The translations under genes were made by a program, and so were the position numbers. A DNA stretch of 64,000 bases from Amblyornis subalaris (taxonomy: Eukaryota > Chordata > Aves > Passeriformes > Ptilonorhynchidae): positions 3,348,001 to 3,412,000 of the forward strand of contig JACAXG010000061.1 in NCBI GenBank assembly GCA_018881555.1. Direction: 5' to 3'. A model generated the notes under the pieces. The model was not told where the DNA came from. It saw nothing but the letters and a program-made list of their open reading frames with translations, and made no database searches. Below are positions 1-11,175 of the stretch, piece after piece. Each line of letters starts with the position of its first letter. Position 1 is the stretch's first letter.

Positions 1-2306
1 TCAGTTTCTCTTCAAGTTGCTTTAGTTGCATAAGGAGGAGGCAGTCTGTCTCTTCAGTTGTGAGCACTTTGGGGAGCAGGTGGAGGCTTCCTGGGTCTTT
101 GTACAGCACCAGCCACCAGAGGAACCCACTCTGATTGGATACACTGGTCCTTATACCACTGCAAACAAAATACCAAGAAATACATTTACAAATGCCCTAA
201 NTAAACATTCTACAGGCAAGGACTCAGACCCTCATCCTTTCTAGCTCTCTCTTAGCTCTCCCTGTGTCTTCACTGCGAATTCAAGAGACAATACAAGAAA
301 ACCAAATGTTCCCCACACCTTATTGGCTGACTTTGTAGGAGGTTTGGGTCCTCAACTTCATATAGAACTTCTTCCAGAGGCAGTAAAATGCACTATTCCA
401 CTTGCTCACCAGGGAATATAATGAGCACTGGGGATGNAAATTCCAGCATCAGAAAACCTGCTAGGGCAAAACTTGCCCATCAGCTGTTGGCAGGCTAGCA
501 GGAGTCAGAGCATTAGAGAGACTGAGAGCCTCTTTGATTTCTATCCTAGCACAGCCTTTAGACTGGGTTTTGCTTTGTCTTCACAACCAGAATATTTATT
601 TCAGGGAACAGGAAAAGGATTGAGGCCNCATACTAAAATTTATGGTTTTGCCAAGAAGCAGAAAATTGTTGCAGTCCTTTTGGTGATTTAACCTGCATGG
701 GACATGCCATTAAATCATAGCAGGACAAATCAAAAAGCAACCTGTTCCCTGACATTTTTGGAAAGCTGAAATTCACACTGCCCCACTGCAGCCCCTCTGT
801 TCTCATCATCCACTGGCTGAACTGGAGCCAGTTTGCTGGACTCCAAGTTTCCACCAGGCCCATCTCTAAAGAGACCCTTTGCTTACCAGAGGAGCAACTG
901 CTGAGACAGACGTGCTTGGAGTTTGTAGGGCACACACAGAAAGAGATAAAAACTTCTCACAGCATTTGCTTCTCACAAAGGGTAAGAAGGGACCAGCCTG
1001 AATTTGGCAAGCAATAACTTTTAAAGCTGAATAAAACCTGCAGAGCTCCACTGCCTGAAAGCTATGGGAACTACAGCACTATGAATCACCTATTGAGCTA
1101 TCAGAGTCAATGAATGGTAAGAGATGAGTGAAGTCTGTGCAGGCTGATGAACCAAACTTTTTATTGCATGCCTATTAAGATGTGTAAACTGGTTTATTTC
1201 CGGTGCCTGCTCACGCTATTGACTCTGTCAAAGAAAATACATAAAATGTTGCCACCATAAATCTTGACAAATCCACAGGATAATCTACTAATACACCTAA
1301 CCAAATGAAGACTAGAAAAATACCACTACCAAAGTTCACACTGGAATAACAGACTTTATGCTGGTACAATTGAAAGTGTCAGGAATGTTGGGCTTGTGAC
1401 AACTAGAGATCAACATATAACAGCAGATCACAATCTGATACTATGCTTAGCCTCTTCAGATCAATACAGCATTAACTTCTTTTTATCCTTTTTGTTACCA
1501 ATGAAGGATCCTTTTCCCTATTGCTGGGTGTTTCACTATGTGGATGATGTATTCTTTACTAGGTTGTTGTTTAAAGTGTTGCCTTCTGATGGTTCATTTT
1601 AGTTTCAAGACCCTGAAAAGGTTTTACTCCCAGCTAGGTATCAGAGTTGGAGTTTTTGTTACTCAAATCCTAAATCTGTGTCATATCTAGCATAAGTTTT
1701 ATTGCAAGTATTCATTCAAGAAGAATGTAAAATATATTGGACTATTTTAATAGTTTTAATTGACTGTTTGTAATTGACTATTGGTGATTTTCACCCACTT
1801 GAGGACACATAAACCAGTGAGGAATTTCTCAAGACAGAACAAATATATGTTGGCATTTTTTGTCAGAAAGAAATCCTGTTACTAAGGGCATCTACCAATT
1901 CTTTCTATAAGACCCCATTTTCAACAACCTCAGTAAACCAGAACCAGTTAAGCTGAAATTCTCTGTGCCAGGTCCACATCCCGATTTTTGTTTATTCATA
2001 AACTTTATCCACAACAGTTTGGCCACCCTGCAAAAAAAGTCATTGAAAACAGCCCATACAAGAACATTAAAAACCTGAGAAAGCCCTTTCCATGAGAAGC
2101 TATTGTCAACTTAACTTCGGAGAAAAACACTTAAGCATGTCCGGTCCATCCTCTCTCTCTGGATGTGCCTTATGATTTTGCTGTAAAAATTTCTGCAGAT
2201 TTGGCGAGACTTTGTGTCTAACTACATTCTGAGGTTTTAAGTATTTGCTGATCATGTCTACTCAGAAGAGAGCTGGTAATCAGCGGCAAAAACTGCAGAA
2301 AACTTT
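1..2306. other. Unique-looking non-coding DNA
   Basis: I see no supported gene, repeat or RNA in this stretch. Short open frames exist on both strands (the longest about 100 codons, minus strand, 633-935), but their composition is not protein-like and they match nothing I know. Single Ns fall at 201, 437 and 628. A splice-acceptor-like run ends in TTTTAG at about 1591, followed by a short open stretch and a CTAG/GTATCA donor-like site near 1640, but this is too weak to call an exon. Confidence 0.6.
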
Positions 2307-2360
2307 TGTCCTTTCTAAACCTGCTGTCCTTTCTAAACCTGCTGTCCTTTCTAAACCTCC
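2307..2360. repeat. 18-bp tandem repeat, three copies
   Basis: The unit TGTCCTTTCTAAACCTGC occurs three times head to tail at 2307, 2325 and 2343. The first two copies are identical and the third differs only in its last two bases. The array is short and fresh, which suggests a recent slippage or duplication event. No protein or regulatory meaning is visible. Confidence 0.95.
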
Positions 2361-4689
2361 AGATCAGCATGGAGCTGGATACCCCTCCAGAACCAGCCAG
2401 GAAGGGTGAGCAGAGGTGGACTCATCCAGTTTAGGGCAGAGGGACTGAGCAGTGGCAGTGTCTGCAGGAGGGGGAGCCAGGGCCGTGGCCAGCACCAAGC
2501 CTGGCAGGGTGCAAAGGATCAGGAGAGATTAAACAAAGCAAGGAATGGCATGGCACAGAGACACAGAGAGGAATGCCAGTGCATCGGGTCAGGAGGGAAT
2601 GTATGGATAGGGCCAGCTCCCACGAGAGCTGAAACAGATCCGAAGAGTCCTCTACCCCTGCATTCCTCTGCTGTCAGCAAATACCTGTGAAAGCCATTAG
2701 CAAAGTCTACTCTCCTCAGGCACTTCCCCACTTTAAGGTGATTGAATTTGCAATGTTAATATTCTTTCAGTATAGCTACAGTGTGCAACACACGCCGACA
2801 TCGCCCATTGGTACGTACGCATGGGATGTACAGAAGCACATACACACGTTTTGTATTTGAAGTGTCACAAAAACAGAAAGAGCAGGCATAGCTATCTAAA
2901 CTATACCTATGTGTCTCTGACCATATTCTGGGAAGAACATTCTGGGAAGAACAGAACTTCAAAAAAATAGGTAAGGACAAATAAAATGACATTATTTCTT
3001 TTCCACGAAGATGCAACCTTTGTGAACAGTGTCGTGGCAGAATTTAAGGAGCCCTTCTTGGAGCCCAGCTTATCAATTTCCCAGTGATACAGATCTCAGA
3101 AGACAGCTTTTATAGCTCATCAGCTCCAAGAACTAACTGTNGAATATAAAAGGTTCCTGGCTCTGCAGCCTAGGCTTCTGTATTTCCAAAGCCTNTGGGA
3201 TGCATGGGCTTAATTTTAAAATAAAGGCAGTGGATCAGTAGGTCCAGCCATTCATAGAAAGACAAGAAATGCACTACCTCTAAAAATCAAACATATGGTT
3301 GGACCCAACAAACCCTACAAAAATTGACAGTTACTTTCTTACCTTAAAAGGTATGCTCTTACCAGCTATCTTGCCAAGGACAATTTAAAAGAACACAGGG
3401 TTTACAGAGTAGACAGATCAACAGAAGAATTTTAGTTCATTTTGAACTTAAATTGAACATCATATTTGGGTTGAACTTAAGATAATCCATTACCATTTTT
3501 GAACCCTGACAGCAGAACACACAAGGAATAGGAAGTCAGAGCTAGTAACATACAGTAATACATAACAGGGCTAACCATACAGAGAAACAACAGCATGCTT
3601 GGCATTAAGGTGCAGATAAAGATATTCCTAAGAGAAAATGTTTATGTAGAAATCCTAATGGCATCAGACCCTTTTAATAACAAGAGCTGGAATAATAAAA
3701 ATTTACAACTCTTGATACTTGCCAGGTAACTCTTGGTACAAGGACATTTTCTAGCCTGTATAAACCTCAACGGCACTTTCTTCCAGGCCCCAAAGAAAGG
3801 AGTAATTTGTGTGCATGTGGATGGCCAGAGTCACTGGAAGCATCTGACCACCCACTGAAAGCAGGCAAAACCCTGCAGGCACAGGAATGGGGACTGACTG
3901 AACGGACTTCTATGGTGGCCACTGTNACAGTGGAGCAGATGTTGCTGAGTGTCTTGGTGTTGGGCAGGGGTTGGGAACCAATCCCTTGGGCACCTCATCC
4001 CCACTCCACAGGAATCCCAGTGAGTTCCTGGAGCTGGGTAAGCAGCAACAATTAAGGATGAATATTGCCTCCAACAAATTTAACCTGAGTTTCTGATGGA
4101 GGCTGATCAGATTTTTAATTCAACATCACAGCTAATAGGCCTCTCTTGGTTTTTCATCTTCAATTCAAGTACAGTTTCCGACAAACAGAGAAATATTTTG
4201 CTAAATGATTTCTGGAATGTGAGCTGTACTGATTAATCACTCCTAGTCCTAACACTTCTTTTCCTTGATCGGATAGATGAGTTTAATTCACATTACAAGG
4301 AGGCATAATTTTGAGCCTGACTATTTCATAGAAAAAAATCCACTAAAACAAAGTTCTAATAAACATTGGATTATAGCATTTTAGAGCATTTAAAATCTTT
4401 CTTTTTGGGTCTCATAACACTTCCCTTCAGCAACATACCTAAAAATATTAAAGCTACTATAAAATTTACTAGCTGGAAGCAGGGTATAAATGTATTCCTT
4501 CTCTTATTATGTATGACCCTGCTACTCCCGTGCTTGTTAATAAACAGTTTCCAATCCCCTATAAAATGTTCTTGAGACATTATTCCATTGCTGATTGTAA
4601 CTTTTGTCAGCACCTTAGTGAGTGGCATTGCATAATCACTAGTGCATCTGGTTCCTGGCTGAGAAGAATGTAGTCACACTGGTATATGT
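2361..4689. other. Unique-looking non-coding DNA with one short duplication
   Basis: No gene is supported here. A 14-bp unit, ATTCTGGGAAGAAC, is duplicated directly at 2925-2938 and 2939-2952. Ns fall at 3141, 3195 and 3926. Open frames of 70-94 codons at 2406-2731 lie on both strands in a locally G+C-richer patch, which is expected where stop codons are rare, so I do not read them as genes. Confidence 0.6.
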
Positions 4690-4990
4690 TTTATTTATTT
4701 GGCTCTGTACCTGGGCCCTGTTAAATGGCTTGAGGAAACCTGACCTATTGATGTCTCGTCTGCTACAAAATCCGTCACTTCCGATGCAAAAGGCGGAGCA
4801 TGCAAACTTATTTCACTCACCATCAGTTATGCTGGGAGCAAAACATGGTTGGTAGAAAACCAACACCAAAAGAATATAAATGCAACTGGAGCAAATTCTG
4901 TTTAAAGTTTGAATGCATCAGCAGGAGAAATTTTTATATTGTTCACGCAGGGGCAATTAATAATTTCAATAGAAAACCTTACTTTTAGAA
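4690..4990. promoter_or_regulatory. Candidate conserved non-coding element
   Basis: The block has mixed, high-complexity composition. It keeps several CpGs in a CpG-poor neighbourhood (around 4770-4795) and carries two octamer-like ATGCAAA words in the same orientation (about 4784 and 4800). This texture is typical of deeply conserved vertebrate enhancers, but conservation cannot be read from one sequence. A 62-codon frame at 4800-4988 is open and probably incidental. Confidence 0.2.
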
Positions 4991-7900
4991 ATGTCAGTCC
5001 TTGGTTAAAAGCTGAAAATAGATGGCAGTCCTCCTATACATTTTATTTGATTCAATTGGTTGTTGAATCTTCATTTTAAAATGCCTAGGACAGGAAATAG
5101 NGATCCAGTCACACCTCATTATTGCCCAACAGGGTCACAGTCCACCACTGACCTAGAAGTAGGTGTAGAGGGAAAACTTCAAGTGCCTAAGAGGATGTAG
5201 TGGAAAATAGTTTAAGTCTAACAGAACAGACTAAAATAATATTGAATAATTCCTGTCAGCTTCTAAAATCAATCCTGAGTAAAAATAAATTCTGCAGAAT
5301 TGCAAGAATGTCGTTAAAAATTACCTATAACTTTGTAAGGGCTGTATTATATTTCATTTATGAAAAAATAAGTGTCTGAGGCCTCTTTAAAGAATCTTAC
5401 TGAGTGTGAAGGAAGAAAGCAATTGCCTAAGAGAAATTATAACATGCTGGTTATTGCCTACTAAACTATTGCAATATTATAGGAGAGAGAGAGATTTGTT
5501 GACCTGTTATAAACATTTTTATCCCTGAACTTGCACAACACTGTTTTCTTCACCACTGTAGAAGATCACAACTTGAATTAGCCCCTAAGAAATGTTTATC
5601 CACCATTCTGAATCTACCTAGATTTCATTATAAAAAAAAATCTTGCAGATTCTTGTTAGTCATCTTAGCAACTCTGAAAACAGGGACAAAGATTTTTAAC
5701 AAGCACATTAACAGCAAATAATAAAAAAAAGTATCAATCTGCTTTCATCAGTATGTAATGGCAATGCTCCCATAACCTTTCCAGACCAACTAGATCCATA
5801 CAGCCTTCAAAAGCTTCTGTGTCGAATTCTGTTTCCTTCTCCAGCAGTGAACCTTGATCCTTTTTCAACTACTCCTAAAGAAAATATACCACCTATTATT
5901 TTAGAGACATAGATGGCCCCTGCTGGGGATTTTCAAATCAAGTAGTCAGTTGTGTCTCCAGGTAATGCAGACAGTCAAGCCAAGCCTCCCATGAAAAGAC
6001 ACACATGCTCTTTTCCACCATCAGGTCACAGGCTCTGAGAAGACACTCCACAGTAAAACTTGAAAGGCAACCCCAGGTTCTCTAGGAAGAAATCTGTCAT
6101 TGAATCCTGGCAGACTCACTTGCAAACATGATGAATAGAAGTATTCTTAACCTCTGGAGTATTTGAAATTATTTCTATCAAAACGTCTCAGTTCACTAAA
6201 ATTACACAACAAGAAATCAAGTGCTTTTAGGTGGTCAGAAAACTTATGGCATTCTTTCCCACAATTCAGCTCAAATTGCAGATTCCTTTTAAGAAAAGAA
6301 AGTTAATTTGGGTCCAGCTGTGGTATATCCATATGAATGCTTTATTGTGTACAATAATCTGTGCCATCTGCTTTGGCTATTGAAAAATTGGTTAGCAATT
6401 GTCAAGCTGGTCTTTTTGTGAAATGCCTCAGCTTTGCCAGTGTAAAACCACAGAATTTGGCTTTTTGTTGCTCTACTGCAGATGAAAACATCAAAATATT
6501 TGGCATTTCCAGAATTGCAAAATTGTCATATAAAAGATTAGCCTTAAAAACCCATGAAAGAACTTATGTCTGCTGGTTTATATATCAGCTTCTAGTTGAA
6601 AAGTGACTTTTCATATTCCTTGGAGTGAACAATATTTGCCAGAAACTTAGCATTATGAATGAGTTTGTCATGAAACTTTAACCAAGTGTTGCTAACGATC
6701 ACCTTGAGTATATAAACAGCTTTACTGGCTTTTACAGTCCTGCATCCCTTCTTCTCTTCTTTGCATCATGTATATCACAGTTATTTTTCACTTCACCCGT
6801 CTGTTTGTTCCTGATAACCACAGGACACCACTCTGCTCTGTTGAACTAGGTGTCTAGAGCAAATACTGAAAGCTAATGTTTAATGACTGAAATTAAAAAC
6901 AGGGATGTATCAAGTACCCTAAAACAAATTCCTGGGCCATTTCTGGGATGTCCTATGAAAAGGAAAGAAAAAGAAAAGTTTTAATCATCTCAGAAATTAT
7001 GTGCCACAGCTTAAATATGTATGTACTGGAGACAAAGGAATGCAACAGAATAACTTGCAGGAAGAATAATGACACAAAGACATGCCACAATTCTTGACCA
7101 AGAGTTAATGCAAGAAACAGTTGCTTATATGATATCCATCAGTGAAAAAAAACAAAGCCCGTGTTTAGTTAAAAGGTATCTAGAAGATCCAGCTTTGAAG
7201 AACGATTTTCCCACCCTATATCAAACAGGTCTCCCTTCTCTATTACCTGTTCTTGCATCCTAATGCATCCAATAAAAAGTCCAGCTTTCCATATCAAGTC
7301 TTATCACCTTATTATTTCCTAATGTTTCCCTGTGGCATTTCCCGATGTTTGTATCCACATGAAGTACCCCTTAAAGCTTTCTTGATAAGATTAGTGGGAG
7401 CTTGCAAGAGCAGCAGTAGGTGTTTACACCTAGGTTGATCCATGCCTCTTATGTATGGGTAACAAACTCAATTACCTGCATGCAGTTACTGTATGAAGGG
7501 AAAAAGGCTCTTTCATCACCTTCTTCATCTTGCAGATAGGGCAAAGAATGATTCTCTCCAGTCTGCTGCACATATTGCTGTGTTTTCCTAAGAGATGCTC
7601 CATTTATCTTAGATAAAGCAGCAACAGGAAATGTTGCTAAGTTCTGATATATTTTTCAGCTATTTCACAATATTTCAGGTAGGTCTAAGATCCTCAGCTG
7701 CTGCAAACCATCAGTCAGGACAGATTGGGCCTGTCATAGGGCTGCACTTGCTGGAAGGCAAGTAAGCACACACAGGCAGGACCTACAAAAGCAAATCGAG
7801 CACAACAGGGCTTCCTGTCTCCTGTGGTAGGTCCAGTAAACTGACAGAAGAACAAGCCCTCAGAAACCAATTCACTTACCCAGGAGACCTGCCTGTGCAG

Positions 7901-10066
7901 GATCATTATAATTCACAGTTTGAAAGCCCACAGCACCTAACTTACAGCCTCACCTCCATCTTCTTATACCCTCCCTTCAGGTGTTTGTATACCCGACTTT
8001 GAGTTGGCAGGGCTACTGTACTAGTGCATGCTAGACATGATAGAAAATAAAGGCCGAGTTGGGCCGTAAGTGTACAACACCAACTGCGGTTAGCAATGTT
8101 CATTTAGCCTCTGCACTGCCGTGTGTGCAAGCAGATCTTCCCTGAGGCAGCAGCGATGGTTTTAGACTCCAGAAAGACCACCTATAATTTGTTGTGCCCT
8201 TGATGTTGAAGTGAGTGGGGACATCTTAATTTTGTACTTATNACCAGAAAGCTTCAGAGGTAGGGTCTCTGTAACTCCTTCATTACAGCCAAGGCATTTG
8301 CAAATTTTCGGTCAATCCCCTGCCTTTATGATATTGGATTGTTCCTTCAGGTAGTCAATTAAAACCTGCATTTCTCTATATGATTAATGATGTCTGTAAC
8401 ATCTTTTTGCGTATTCAGGAGCTGTGTTTGTGATGGTCACAGCCTCTCTGTGATTGCTCAGGACATTGCACCCTGTTACCTGCTCTCAAACCTTTGCTGT
8501 TTCCATGTTGGTAGGTTGGTGGTGTTTAACTTCCATCTAGCACTTGTGGCTCAGCCCAGAGTTGCTAAGAGCCTCTGATCGTGTTTTTTTCCCAAATCCA
8601 GGTGTCATCTAGGTAGACTCTGGTAACCCTCAGACTATCACAAATCTGTTGCNTTTCCCAGCGAGTTGTCATCGATGCCAAGGAAAACCCAGCCAGTAGG
8701 CAGAGGAAATAGTTTCTTCTGCACATATAAGGTGTTAAATCTGAACAAACGTGTTCTGTGTTTCTCCTAAGGAGAGTTTCAGAACCCTGCTGATGTATCA
8801 CATGTAAAAAAATATCTGGTTTCAGCAAGGTCTCCATTCAGAAGCAATGGAATATGATCCTTTACATGTTGAATTTCTTCCATTTGGATTATGCTTAAGC
8901 AAGGGAATGTGTCCTTTTTGTACCTTGAATGTCTGGGGGCTTTACTTACGTTTGTGTGATCAAAAGCCAACCCACCTCTTCTGCAGTGCAGAAGAAACTT
9001 GCTTCCAGACTTGAGTTGTGGAAAGTTTGTCTTTTTCTATCTCCTCTTTCTGTTTTTCTGCCACCTCTAAAAGGGCTTCCTCAGAAAATATGGTCTCTGC
9101 CTTTCCAGGGGACTGAGCTCTTTTTGCTGGGATCAAAAACTAGGCATGCTTTTCCCCATTGATGGATGCATCTTATTGTGTTATAATTAAACTTATTGTA
9201 GGTGACTTTTCTTCCTTTTTGTGGCCTGTCAACACATTGAGCCAACATACTGCCACTCCACATAGAAAAGATGATTGACCTAACTCCTATAGTCTACTTT
9301 CTCTTTCAGTTGGTTTCACTGCCAAAGGAGAACGAAAGGAAAGATTGTATCACTCTTTCTAGCACCAAGCCAGATCATGTTCTGTGGCCAGCTCCAACTA
9401 AACAAGAAAACCTTTTGTTTGCACTTGATGGTCGATTCATTTTCTATTACGGTACTGTACTCAAGGCAGTAACCCTGCTGTCACTTGGTTTCATACNCAC
9501 ACTCCTTAAAACCTATTGCGAAGTGAGGTAGTATTCCCCCATGCTTTGCCCTGTGCTTTTTGACCCAGCTCATGCAGGCCAGCATGCAGTCTGTGTAACG
9601 CTACTTGATCTGTTTATGTTTTACTACTTCAGATCTCCTATCTCACCCAATTCTCGAGTCTTTATCATCTCCCGAGTGTGCACACTTTCTGCTCCTCATA
9701 AGCCTTATTTTGGACTCAGGAGAGGTTTTTGTCTGTTGTAAACATAACTTATATCCAAAGCTCACAGGGAAGCTTGCAGGGAGGGGAGAGAGCAGGTGCT
9801 CAAAACCAGCCAGATGTCTCTTCACTGTGACTCANTGTTCCTTCCCCTTTTCCTCTTCACTGCCCTGGCCTGAGGGAAGTGCACAAAGGGGACTGGCAAC
9901 CCTTTGGTGGAATTTGACAGAGAAAGTAAAAATCCCTCCTGGTTCTACACCTGTGGTGCATTTCACCATGTGCATGAGCAGAGACAGGAGGGGAGATGTG
10001 AGCAAGGCACCTCAGATGGCAGATGTCAGTGTCAGCAAAACTCCCTGAACCTTCTCTGCTGTTCAG
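4991..10066. other. Unique-looking non-coding DNA
   Basis: No supported gene or mobile element. A G+C-poor block near 6340-6610 has the even, word-rich texture of conserved non-coding DNA and an 81-codon open frame, but nothing identifies it. A 16-bp near-palindrome at 7417-7432 is described among the findings. Ns fall at 5101, 8242, 8653, 9497 and 9835. A 147-codon frame at 9605-10048 has no recognisable motif. Confidence 0.55.
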
Positions 10067-10130
10067 CTTCCAAAGGATGAGCTTCAGTTCTACTCTGAAG
10101 ATGAAGAGCTCATTACTGTTTGTTATTTAG
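10067..10130 (+). other. Candidate internal exon (weak)
   Basis: A pyrimidine-rich run ending CTGCTGTTCAG at 10066 is a good splice-acceptor match, with a plausible branch sequence about 20 bases upstream. The next 64 bases are open in one frame and encode an acidic, hydrophilic peptide (LPKDELQFYSEDEELITVCY). That frame stays open until a stop at 10148-10150. The only donor in frame with this reading is a weak GTGGTG at 10131. I do not recognise the peptide. It could equally be a chance acceptor beside a short open stretch. Confidence 0.15.
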
Positions 10131-11064
10131 GTGGTGTTGAGTGTGTCTGACTGTACTTGTACTGCTTTTCAGTGCACACATTTATAAGTTTAATACAGAC
10201 CAATATATCAGTGTAACTGTCTACTGCTGCTCACCCCAGGGAAGCACGCAATGATGCCAAGACTGTATTGAAATATAGATCTGAAAAGGCATAACAAGCA
10301 AGCTTCTGAAAGATAAACCCACGGCTTAAAATTAATGAGAAAAAATGTACAAAAATTGATATTTAACTCAACAAAAAGAGATTGGTGACTTACCAGCCCT
10401 TTGTGAGCGACCATCATCCCACATAGGTCAGCAAGCCTTTCATCTTGAGAGCTTCAAATACAACATGTGACTTTAATCCCTGTAACATGGCAAAACAATG
10501 TGTACCAAGGAATTTGGCTACTGGCAAAAAGCCTTGGTTTTAGCAAGAGACTAATCATCAAAGCAGCGTGTGTCGTCCAAGAGTGGCTCTATTCATTATC
10601 CCCCTAATTCCTATTGGCTGTCCTTGCGTGGGGCTGTGTTTGCTGGGTTCATTCCTGACAGCAAACTGGTGAGCATTATACCATGTCAACACTGTGCTGA
10701 ACCACCAGCATCCATGCAAGGACAGGGAGAGATCCCCAGCTAGACAGAGAGTTTTTAACATGGCACCCAATAATTTTGGAGGCAGCATCATCTGGCCTTC
10801 GGCTTTCCAAGAGTGCACTCCACTTCCACCCCAGAGCAGCTGGCCCAGCATGGAGAGGCTACTTTGCCGGACCCACAAATCCTTTATACCCCTTCAAAAG
10901 CATGGAAACAAGTGTTGTCTGGGGCAGCGTAAAGCCTCCACCTGGGAAAGAGTGAGAGGAGATAGAAAGAAGGTGCCTCGAGGCACCCCTCCACTGCCTG
11001 TGTTCCCTTTTTGCAGTGTATGGTAGCTAGAGTAAAGCCTCATACGTAAAGAGATTCCTGTCCA
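10131..11064. other. Unique-looking non-coding DNA
   Basis: No supported feature. Frames of 106 and 110 codons overlap on opposite strands at 10558-11026, in a locally G+C-richer patch. Neither has family motifs, and two overlapping open frames on opposite strands argue for low stop density rather than coding. Confidence 0.55.
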
Positions 11065-11175
11065 TTGTGGCTCTGCTCTTGGAAGCTGCTGAACCTCTAT
11101 TTTCCCACCTGTAAAATAAAGTACCTGTTAATTTCTCCATAGAGCCTTGCTGATTGAAAGTACTTTATCAGGCAT
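11065..11175 (+). mobile_element. MIR-like SINE relic (partial)
   Basis: The order of words resembles the MIR core and 3' part. It reads CTTGG, then AACCTCT, then a CCCACCTGTAAAATAAAG stretch corresponding to the MIR segment that usually reads TCATCTGTAAAATGGGG, then AGTACCTG, then a short tail. Several internal bases appear deleted relative to the consensus as I remember it. MIR is an ancient tRNA-derived SINE whose dead relics persist in birds as well as mammals. No promoter boxes remain, so this is a fossil fragment. Confidence 0.55.

Noticed and set aside
9605..10048. 147-codon plus-strand frame
   Set aside because: Cys/Ser/Leu-rich random-looking peptide with overlapping frames on both strands.
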